From: Quercus robur
Taxonomy: Eukaryota > Streptophyta > Magnoliopsida > Fagales > Fagaceae
Assembly: GCF_932294415.1 (NCBI RefSeq)
Contig: NC_065538.1
Location: 50,034,343-50,098,342, forward strand
DNA: 64,000 nucleotides
Direction of reading: 5' to 3'
The notes below the pieces were generated by a model. That model made no database searches. It was not told the origin of the DNA and saw only the letters and a list, made by a program, of their open reading frames with translations. Both the position numbers and the translations under genes were made by a program. The first letter of the stretch is position 1. The number at the start of each line of letters is the position of its first letter. This document shows, piece after piece, positions 50,765-60,880 of this stretch.

Positions 50765-52430
50765 GATGCTTAAGAAAAAGATAGGAAGTTGAATCTTATT
50801 GCAAATATTTTGTGTACTGATCCATTTTATTGCAATTAAGGGTTTCTAGCAGAGAAAAAACATTGCCAATTTGGTGAGAACAAAATAGAAACCACATGAG
50901 GAACAAAATTTAACTAAACAAATTAATTCATCAAGGGCTTAATAAACAAATAGTTCCTTTCATCCATGGCTTAACGTACAAAGGATTTGATAGCATGACC
51001 ACAAAGAAAAAACCATAGCCATAGGAAAAAGCTTTAAGCCATGCATGATTTAAGTAGTATTTTATAAACAAATTTAAAAAACTTGTCCCTCTAGTTATCT
51101 TTTTTTATTTATGTCTTAAACCATCCTATCTTCTACATTTCTTATCCATTGACTCTTTGGAAATTCATCTTTCTTGTCACTTACAGTTTCTCTTCCATCT
51201 GCTGCTCAGATGGAACTCGATCATCCTTTTCAGCCTTAATTTCAGCCTTACTAGCAGTCTTTTTCTTTTTGTTCTTCTTATCCTTCCAACTCTCCACTCT
51301 ATTCTTCCAGATTGGATTCCCAGATTCATCATTTAGTTCTTCAAGAAAACACCAAGTAATGTAAAAACCAAATCTATTAAAATTGAATAGAAAGATCAAC
51401 ACAACACAAGAAATTAATATTGCTTACCACTATCCACTGTGGATACACTACTGATATGCCTAGCATGAAGTCCAACTTCCTGTACAAACCAAGATGAATG
51501 ATACCAAGCTTTCAACATCACAACTTTCTTGAAATGTATTTAAAGGTTGAATGTTTAATCAACAAAGCAAGGAAAAGGGTTTTCATTGCACTTCCTCAAA
51601 ATTGTGTGTCATACTACTACTTCCACCTAGAGTTATATTTTATATGTATGAAACAGAATTTACAACAGCAATTACCTGAGGATCACTGAGGTGAGCTGCC
51701 ATAGTGGATCGATTGCCTGAAACCTTCACTTCAGCATCATCCAGTGAGTTCTCTAGGGAATTCAAAGACACAATTAGCTTAGGATACTAGACAAAGCGAT
51801 GCACGTTTAATGGAGAAGACACATAGCTACAAAACTAGAACAACCCATTTTTCTTTCTAGAAGTCATCCCTAATTGTTTAATTCAATTTTTCTGAAGTAG
51901 AGAGAGAAAATATAAGAACTTTAATAGGGAGAGAAACAAAGCCATGTGGATGAATTTTCTTTCTTCTCCTACATTTCCCCTAGAATTGAAAAGTTAACGA
52001 GATTTTCAGCAATTATTAACATTACAAATGCAAGAGAAATCAGCTGAACAAAAATATCATATCCCCAATTGTATTGGCTCAATCAATGTCTAAGAAAGTT
52101 TTTTAAGTTTGTACAAATGATCATCAGATAATGTTGTCAAATTTATCCTACACATGGCTGACCTCAATAGCAATTACCCACATAATGATATGCAAAAATT
52201 TAACCAAAAAACATAAACTTGATCAAGAAATTTGAAGTTAGAGATACAATACCATCATATGGAGCACCACAACGCAAGCAAAGTTTGCGCCCCTCCTTAA
52301 TCTCCAAGTCAACACAGGCCTTACAAATGGAGAAATTGCATTCATGGCAAGCCACAAACAATTCCCCATTGGCATTGACTCCAACTTGCTCACCACAAGA
52401 ATTGCAAACAGGAACTCCAGACTCCATCAT
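45694..52430 (-). CDS. CESA8: Cellulose synthase catalytic subunit, CESA8 type, copy A (13 exons)
   Basis: This subunit polymerises UDP-glucose into cellulose in the plasma-membrane rosette of secondary walls. The exons are 52430-52253, 51752-51676, 51479-51428, 51338-51185, 50536-50270, 49802-49457, 49322-49185, 48802-48677, 48592-48380, 47966-47705, 47615-47416, 47101-46748 and 46281-45694. All are GT-AG and in phase, giving 984 residues (Arabidopsis CESA8 has 985). An N-terminal RING-type zinc finger (residues 9-54, eight Cys) comes first, then two membrane helices at about 175-235. The catalytic motifs are DDG (296-298), DCD (463-465), TED (680-682) and QVLRW (720-724). About six membrane helices and a C-terminal CISIDC follow. 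The class-specific region has seven Cys at 562-572. Start MMES matches the CESA8 start MMESR. Closest family member from memory is Arabidopsis CESA8/IRX1 (At4g18780), partner of CESA4 and CESA7. Confidence 0.96.
50719..50758. repeat. (AT)n microsatellite in CESA8 copy A intron 4
   Basis: An AT dinucleotide run of about 40 bp, likely polymorphic. Confidence 0.9.
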
Positions 52431-52439
52431 TTTGATATA

Positions 52440-52631
52440 TCACTTCACTTCAGTTCCAGTACTTATTCCTAAGAGACCCAATGGGTTGTTTTTGATTTTA
52501 TATGACTGACCCCCAACAAAAGGTAGGGAATGGTGGTGTGTATGAAGCAATGGCACATGCATTTTTGTAATGGTGAGAAGGGGTTGAAGGTGGTGGTTGA
52601 AAGGGTATGGAGGTTGGGGTGTTGGTGTCAT
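52440..52631 (-). promoter_or_regulatory. Upstream open reading frame in the CESA8 copy A leader
   Basis: A 63-codon frame starts MTPTPQPPYPFNHHLQPLLT and stops with TGA only three codons before the CESA8 start, in the same reading frame. The start region (ATGACACCAACACC) and the later MHVPLLHTHHHSL segment are matched in the leader of copy B. It may act as a regulatory upstream frame, or be leftover of a longer N-terminus. Confidence 0.5.
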
Positions 52632-53411
52632 TTTTTTTTCTATTCTTTTTTCAGCTCTGCAGATACAGACAGAGAGACAGAGAGTGTGGCAACGTCAGTC
52701 TGTTTGGTTCAAAGAGAAACGAGTTCGAAATATTGCGGGAAGTGTAAGGAATGGTTTCGGTTGAGAGGGGTCCATCTTTAACCAACCAATCTTGCAGACT
52801 AGCCTAAGGAAAGACTAACCTGGCACTGCCATGTCAGACCAACTAAATCTAAATATAAATAAATAAAACACCTCGAAAAAAAAAAGTTGTATTTAATTTC
52901 ATTCTTAAAATTTCATCCAATTTTTGTCTGTAAATATATATGAAATTAAAATTTGACACTAATATTTGTTTCATTTAAATAAGTTATATGTAAAAATAAT
53001 TTCGAGAAGAAAATGGGAGTCCAGGCCTTGGCTCATATTTATCTTCAAGAACAAATACCCAAAAGGGAAGAAGAGAATGTGAAAGGCCCATTTATATCTT
53101 GCTACATATTTTATTATTTATGAATCTTGCTACATACATTATGAATCCATACAGCTTTTGATTTACACCCCTCTCTACAATATTTTAAATAAAGGAAAAA
53201 AAAGAAAAAATGAATAGTTCGAGCTTTTTATTAACAAGAACCACAAAACATATTGATTGGTCTACCAGGCCACAAAATTTAGAAAAAATCATTTATTTGT
53301 TTTTGTTCAAGTGTGTCTAACGAGGGTCTTAAAAACTTTTTGTATGAATTTTGTTTGAGCAAAAATGATTTTGCGTTAGTGAAAATACTATTTTTCGCAA
53401 CCCACATTCAA
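52632..53411. other. CESA8 copy A promoter and intergenic spacer
   Basis: Upstream of copy A. A TATA-like TTATTTATATTT on the minus strand lies at about 52850. No gene was seen. Confidence 0.45.
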
Positions 53412-53474
53412 CTTATTTAATGGATTCCTAAAAAAAAAAAAAAAAAAAAAAAAACCTTATTTAATGGATTTCTA
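53412..53474. mobile_element. Poly-A retroposon scar with 19-bp duplication
   Basis: CTTATTTAATGGATTCCTA at 53412-53430 and CTTATTTAATGGATTTCTA at 53456-53474 flank a run of about 24 A and little else. This is what a target-primed insertion truncated down to its tail would leave. Confidence 0.65.
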
Positions 53475-53809
53475 ATCAAACCCAAATACTTCAATCTCAA
53501 TTTTGGAATCTCTCTTTCTCTCTCTCTGGTAGATACAAGGTCTTAATTAATAGATGGATAAAATTTAGGTACAAGAAATTGGGAATTATACATTAGGTTT
53601 CTCAATTAAATTCAAACACATGGTTGTATTGACTAATAAGGTACAAATAAAATGATCTTTTTCAATTACATTTAATTTCAATGTAATGATATGTTTGATA
53701 ATTAACAATTTCTGAGATGAATGCTAAAGTGATGGGATTTTCTCTTTAAAACACAAATGATGAGTGAATTTGGCACCAAATGTTCAAGTGATGGGACAGG
53801 AATTAAAAG
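53475..53809. other. Intergenic spacer between the CESA8 copies
   Basis: AT-rich. The segment TCAATTAAATTCAAACACATGG near 53610 resembles one arm of the inverted repeat found in copy B intron 1. No gene was seen. Confidence 0.5.
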
Positions 53810-54065
53810 GCAAAGTTCTTTTCTGTCATTTCATTCCCTATAGAATTTCAAGTAATGGAAGGAAATACCAATCCTCGTCTCACTTTGATATTGTTCAATC
53901 AAGGCAATGCTTTTCCACTCAGAGATTTACCGACACTCAGGAAAAGATAACTACATATTTGTTCAAAACTTACTTCAATATGCCACAACAGTCAAGAAAC
54001 AACTAAACATGGCTCCCACCTCAATAAGAGGCAATCAAAACCATCATCAAAAACTATGGGAAGCT
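53810..54065 (-). other. 3' flank of CESA8 copy B, shared with copy A
   Basis: Homologous to 45425-45693, the equivalent 3' flank of copy A, and probably 3' UTR. Confidence 0.75.
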
Positions 54066-57000
54066 TCATGTGGTGATATCACAATCTATAGCAATGCAGG
54101 TTGGGGCAATGGTTGAGCTGTCAACTTTGTTCACAAAGGGATCTATCTTCACCCAAATAAGAGAGAATACTGAGGCCAACAGCACTGACCAAAGAACAAC
54201 AATGGTTGGAGTCCGGTTCTGGCGACCCATGAGACCCTTCATGAATGGAAAGAGGTGAGAAATAACCCAGAAAGCAAAGAAATTCTTGCCAAAGAGTGGC
54301 CCCCATGCTCCAATTCCCTTGTTAAGTGCATCAGAAAATCCAGCAACAATGCCAACAATGTTGATTATGATTAGTGTTGTTGGAGGGATGAGAAGTGTTG
54401 TCCACTTGACAATGTAGAGATCACCAAACTCTATGTCATCAGCTGCCTTTGCAGTGACTGTGAAGTTGGTATCAATTCCACCCATCAGGTTGAGGAATCC
54501 TTGGAAGACGGCAAAGAGATGGGATGAAACACCTCCAATCACCCAGAACTGCTCATTTCTCCACCAGTCTTGAATGCTGACACCACTCCACCACATCTCA
54601 ATCACATTAGTAAGAATGATGGAGATGGTAAGGCCAAGATAAAGGAGGTTTCCGAGGTTGGTCATCTGAAACAAATTACAAGGTATAACATGAGGTAAGT
54701 TCTTTGAGTACATTGTTTGAAAACATAAACATTAAAAAAATTGTAGCAAGATTGGATTTTTTACTATATGTTTAAGTTCATCAAACATACATCAGTGCTC
54801 ATTGATTTTGACTATTGACCAACATCTTCATGAAATTTGGAAAAACACCATATAGTCATACCAGGCTTACTTAAAAATTAATCTGATGCATTTACATAAT
54901 TGTATGTAGCACAGTGTTATTATGTATCAATTTGTCTAAACTACCTCTCCCAAGACCCCAAAAACACAAGATTTCTAATTTTTAAGGGAAAGTACAAGAA
55001 ATTACCGTATCTGTTGCTACAATAAATTTTCCTGCGAGAAGGCAAATTGCAGGGATTGTGCAGTAAACTACGAGAGGGAAGGATGTAAATGGATAAACAA
55101 CTGTGTTTATATATGCTAGTCTTTGAAGCCATTTGAGGCGGCCTGCTGCATAACCGTACCATAAGGGACAATGTCTGCTAAGGAAAATCTCCACAGATCC
55201 AAGTGCCCACCGGAGAACTTGGTGTAGTCGATCAGATAGGTTGAGGGGGACTGAACCTTTGAATGCTGGTCTTAAGGGCATGCAGTAAATTGATCTCCAT
55301 CCTCGACAGTGCATTTTGAAACCCGTCAAAATATCCTCAGTGACCGAACCATATATCCAACCAATCTGGGAGGTCAGAATACAAAATTTGAATTATTACA
55401 AAAAAAGAGAGGTTTATATGGGTTTCAAGGTCAAATTTAGTAATGGTTAATGCTCAAGTGAAAGTTTAGATGTAAATATATGCAGTACAGCTTCTTACAA
55501 TAAGATCCTAACATATTGGCAACCAAGAAGGGAAGCATGAAATTGCCGCATGAGAGCAAGAATAAAAAGAATGTACCTCTCTTCCCCATGAAGTCTTCTG
55601 TTCATAACCACAGCTAATGACATGAATTGCTTCCTTGATCAATGTTGATGGGTCAACAGATTCAGGCACTCCTCCGTTTTCCATTAGTGTAGACTCAATA
55701 AATACTGAAGAAGTGCCAAAAGTTCTCTCAAGGCTCATCTGGGAGATCAGCAATGACCTCTCGTTCTGATCATAATCTGCAACGAAAAATCCAAGCATAT
55801 CTTAATTGCTGCACGAAATGTCTGTTTAACTATTTTTCTTCACAACTAGACTTACTTTCAATCTCCTTGAGGTTAAAGATGCCAGCATCAAGTTCTTCCT
55901 GTTTTGCATCTCGGTAAGCCTCTGAAGGATCTTTAGAGGGCTCCTTGGAGGAGCGCTTGCCAAACCATGAGCGGGATGGGGGAGGAGCCGTAGGTAAGCC
56001 AGGCAAAGAAGGAGGTCCATAGCCATAAAGTGCTTGCCTATTGAAAACACAACCTGTTCCCACATAAACTGGTCCTTGAATGCCATCTAGTCCTTTCATA
56101 TTAATCTGAAATTGGAATGAAGAGATTCTCAAAACTCAGAAGGCTGAATACTTTGGTAATTATGCTGGGACTCCATCACAGCATAATTTTTTTTTTTCTC
56201 CCATTCTTCTATTTTATTATGAAAATGTGATATGTCAATTTGCAAATGGGATAATATATCTACTTCTATTCATAAATTGAAGAGAGTAAAATTTGAGTTG
56301 GACTTTAACTAAAAAACACAGCTTGAATCGAAATGCTTCTGAATCCTTAATATTTACCATATATGAAGTTATAAACCAGTTTCCAAATCCTGAAATACTC
56401 ACCAGATATTAATGTAGAAACTTATTTTCCTTTATTTTATTTTAATCATTTGACAATAAAACTCCCAACTTGATTGATCAATTTACTTTTATAAAGATCT
56501 GTCTATGATGGATGAATTTCTGATATAGTTTGACACAGGTTTGAAATTTATATTTCTTACTTTCATAATATAGGTAAGTGCTTATAAGGAAACTAACAAA
56601 AACAATGGATAAATCCATACGTGCTATCTTTAAACTTACATCAAAGAAAACTGTGTTGCGGTTGGCATATCGATCACTACGATCAATTCCATCAAACCTA
56701 TTAGGGAACTGCACATAGCATACATCTCGACCAACTTGTGGGTCCATCAAGAAACACATCGCCTCACGAACTGCCTTGCTATTGTTAACATAGTGATCAC
56801 AATCAAGGTTGAGGATGTAGGGAGCATTTGTAAGAACTGCAGACACCCTAATCTGTAAATCCAACCATTAAAGTGTAATTGTAATGTTAGAGTTCCAATG
56901 CCAATCATTAATTTTGTGAAACTATGTTAACATACCAGAGCATTTTCAGCACCAGCTTTCTTGTGGTGTCGGTAGACTGGTCTTTTCTCCCTGGATATAT

Positions 57001-60000
57001 AGACCAGTCGAGGAAGTTCATTTCCATCTACATCATGGGCACCACTATGTCCAAGGAAAACCTGAATCGATGAAAAAAAAAAAAAAAAAAAAAAAACCAT
57101 AGTTAAAAACTCGTATCTTACAAACAGGGATGCACAATGTAAAAGCATTTTTCTGAAGATCTGTAAAAACATTAATGGACTAATAGTTGCTAAAATTTGT
57201 AATTTGGCGAAAGAAAAGAAGAAATTCTATCCATTCAGAAATGTTTCCATAATTTCAAGTAAATGCCGACGAGATCTTCAATTAATGGCCTTAAGCTTCA
57301 TAGTTTACAGCCCAAGAATTAGTTTGAGAAAAAGCCTTGTTTCATTCTATATACTAAATGCTTCCTGAAATGTAAGATATTAACCAACTAAATGTTACAC
57401 TGTTAATTGAAATTTTATACAAAAAATACAGCTATAAGCTACATTTACCTGAATCATTCCTGTGTGGTCATTACTGTCATTCCCTGGCCAAGGTCTTCCA
57501 TCTTGCATGGTCCAACCTTCTTCTGGTTTTTTTTGAGCCTTCGCTACTAAAGCATTAATGCGCACTCTAAACTCTTCATAATCTCTCTATAGCAAAATAG
57601 AACCAATTGAGACTGATTAGTTTTAGAGACACAATAATACATAAGTTTACCAACAATAATACTTAAGAGAAGCAGAATCTGCTGGCCATAAGTTTAATGT
57701 GGATTGAATCAAAATCCTTAAGATGTCAAAGTGGAATTAGTAATCGAGAAGTTGTAGCTAGACAGCATTTCAGTTGCTTACCTTTATTGCTCTACGTTCT
57801 TTCACAAAAGAAGGTTGCACTTTATCCTTCAAATAGTCAAACTTCTGTGCAAAGTAGAACTCAGGTGTACGTGGTTCAATAGCAAATTTTTTGCAGAATG
57901 GTACCCACTTTCTTGCAAAGTCAGCCGTTTCAACAAGAGATTCAAATGAAAGCATGGAAGCTCCATCATCAGACAAATAGCAGCAGACTTTATCCACGGG
58001 GTAGTCCATTGCAAGGATGGAAAGCATAGTATTGGCAGTGATCAATGGTGGTTCTTTCATTGGATCAACCGTGCTCACAAAGACATCCACAGAAGCGAGC
58101 TGGGAGGGTTCACCCTCTTTTTCAAACCTGATATGGTAGTGAGTTTAAACATCCCATGTATGTATTTTGGTTCAAAATTTAGCTATCATATTTTTGTTCA
58201 AAATGTTCATCAATTAATAAGTCCATTTATATTTTAGTTCGAAGTTTTATTCAATACATATTCTCTTCTTATGCAACCTTACATGTTAAATTACCTGCAG
58301 ATTCGGCCCAAGCCTACATAAATGACGCCCATGATTGGGGGCCAAGATATAAGCACAGAGTTGAGATCAATTTCAGAAACATCAGTTGACAATGTTTGTA
58401 ACCAGGTTTAATTAAAAAATGACAAGTTAATTAGGAAAGGTGAAGTTTTGCAGAGGATCGGATGCTGTTGAACCAGCTAGGTACATGCATAAAATCTTAT
58501 TGCACTAGTAAACACTTCCAAACAATTATAGCTTGCATCTTTGACATCGAAAGCCACAAGTATGGATACCTTGCACACAGCTTGTCGATATATGTCACCC
58601 TATTGATTGGAGACCATTTAGGGAACTGATCCAATATCCAAGAAAGAGCAAACCAGATCTCACATATGATAGAAGTGAGCCACAGACCATAAGCACCATC
58701 AACAGGATGTGTTATTCGGTAATAGAAGAAGAGAGCCAAAATTATCAATCGAGTGATTATAACAACTCTGTATGGTTTGATTTGGTTGGGTGGAATTGGA
58801 ATAACACTTGAAAGTGTTTCTGGAGCCTCTGGGGACCTGCAAAAGCACCACCACATCTGATTAATATGCTAGTCTTGTAGAACACAAAGAATTTGATATA
58901 TCAATGGACAATGGTCAAATAATTTGCCATCTCACTGTTTATATTATAAATCCGTTTTTAAAAAAAAAAACTATGTTAAGAAATTGAGGAAGTCTTTTTG
59001 TTTATTTTTGAAAACATGTTATCTTCTACATTTCTTATCATCCAATAATTGAAATCTGTCTATGTTTCTTTTTAACTTACTGTTTCTCTTCCTCTTCCAT
59101 CTGCTGCTCAGATGGAACTTGATCATCCTTTTCAGTCACAATTTCAGCCTTAGTTGCAGCCTTTTTCTTCTTGTTCTTTTTATCCTTCCAACTCTCCACT
59201 CTGTTCTTCCAGATAGGATGCCCGGATTCATCATTTGTTTCTTCAAGAAAACACCAGTTAACATAAATTCCAAATCCATTGAAATTGAACATAAGGATCA
59301 ATACGACAAAAAGATATCAGTATTTCTTACCAATATCCACAGAGGACATGTTACTGATGCGTCTAGAATGATGTCCAACATCCTGTTCAAACCAACATGA
59401 ATGATATACTATAAGCCATCCAAATATTCTTGGAACGTATTTAAAGGTTGAATGTTTACTCAACAACACTATAACAAGGGTTTTCATTGCACTTCAAAAA
59501 TTGACTGTCATACTCCTTCCTTCCTAGTAAATTTTTATATATGATGTATGTATGCATATGTAAAACATAGAACTCGCAACTATATTTACCTGAGAGTTAT
59601 TGGGGTGAGCTGCCATTGTGGATTGATTGCCTGATTCCTTCAGTTCAGCATCATCCACTGGGTTCTCTAGGGAATTCATAGCCACACTATTAGCTTTGGA
59701 TATTAAATCAATCAACCCGCTTTTTGGTTATCAGAAGAGTGTATAATGGAGAAGACACACAGCACCCGAAATTAGAGCGGCCCATTTTTCTTTCTAAAAA
59801 TTAATTCAACCACTTATACGTCCCTCTACAACCTAATTTTCTGAAATAGAAAGGGAAATTGAAGAAAATGCTTGAAAGTAATAAAAGAAGCCGTAGTGAT
59901 ACTTTCTTTCCTTCAGTGCATTTTCATTAGAACTAAAAAGTCTACTAGAGTATTAATAACTACTAAAGATGTACTACCCAAAGAAATGTCAGCCCATCAA

Positions 60001-60692
60001 AAATAGAAATACTTGACTAACATATGAACCATAAGGGTAAAACTTAGATAAAGTTATTAAATTGTCGTACTTTAAGTCTCCCAATTAAATCCAACTGTGT
60101 CCTTGCATTAGCCAATGTAACACAAAGGTGATATCTTCCACTCACAACAATTAAATTCAGCCTCGTGGCTTATTGTGATATGCAACTACATGGTTGAATT
60201 TAATTAGAAAATTTAATATATAACACTTAAAAAATTGGACTTTAGTTTTTCCCAACCTATAATATTATCCACAATGTCTAAATTTTTTTTCTACAAGTGA
60301 TCACCAGATAATGTTGTTGATTTAGCCTATATGTATGAATGTCTATATATATTTATATCTTGGTATCAACTAATGGAACAAGTAATAAAATCATAAAGCA
60401 CTAATGCAAATATAAACATATCATTTTGATAATCACATGCAAGAATTTTAAGAACCCACATCTAGTTATTCAAAAAAAAGAACTTAGTTAAGAAATTTGA
60501 AGTTAGAGATATACCACCATATGGAGCACCACAGCGCAAGCATAGTTTCTGCCCCTCCTTAATCCCCAAGTCAGCACAAGCTTTACAAATGGAGAAATTG
60601 CACACATGGCAAGCCACAAACACCTCCCCAGTATTGTCATGCTCACCACAAGAATTGCAAACAGCAGGAACCCCATGCTCAGGCTCCATCAT
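54066..60692 (-). CDS. CESA8: Cellulose synthase catalytic subunit, CESA8 type, copy B (13 exons, diverged)
   Basis: Tandem paralogue of copy A with the same 13-exon structure: 60692-60515, 59666-59590, 59382-59331, 59240-59081, 58836-58570, 58127-57782, 57586-57449, 57061-56936, 56852-56640, 56105-55856, 55776-55577, 55365-55006 and 54665-54066. All joins are GT-AG and in phase, giving 988 residues with no internal stop. The zinc-finger Cys are all present, though the first loop is three residues shorter. DDG (298-300), DCD (465-467), TED (678-680) and QVLRW (718-722) are intact. Differences from copy A: the class-specific region has no cysteines ([19 protein letters not shown]), exon 7 reads [16 protein letters not shown], and the C-terminus runs on past CIAIDC for DITT. 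The frame stays open upstream to an ATG at 60809, so a 39-residue N-terminal extension is possible. MMEP was chosen to match copy A. It is probably functional but may differ in trafficking or partners. Confidence 0.93.
60079..60209. mobile_element. MITE-like inverted repeat in CESA8 copy B intron 1
   Basis: The left arm CAATTAAATCCAACTGTGTC and the inverted right arm CTAATTAAATTCAACCATGT are similar and about 130 bp apart. A related single arm lies near 53610. No clear target-site duplication was seen. Confidence 0.45.
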
Positions 60693-60880
60693 GTTTGTTT
60701 CAGTTTCACTTTTCATTAGAGTATGGATGCTGGTTTGATATGAATGATAACCCTTAGCACCAGGTAGGAGGGTATGGTGGTGTGAGTGAAGGAGTGGGGG
60801 TGCATGCATATTTGTAGTGGTGAGAAGGGGTGTAGGGTGGTGGTGATTGAAAGGTTCTGAGGTTGAGGTGTTGGTGTCAT
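60693..60880 (-). promoter_or_regulatory. CESA8 copy B leader with conserved upstream ATGs
   Basis: It contains ATGACACCAACACC at about 60878 and ATGCATGCACCCCC at 60809, both shared with the copy A leader. The frame from 60809 (starting [20 protein letters not shown]) runs without a stop into the CESA8 frame. The MTPTPQP frame does not, because small indels have shifted it. Confidence 0.5.

Noticed and set aside
54066-60692. CESA8 copy B as a pseudogene
   Set aside because: All 13 exons keep splice sites, phase and catalytic motifs, and there is no internal stop.
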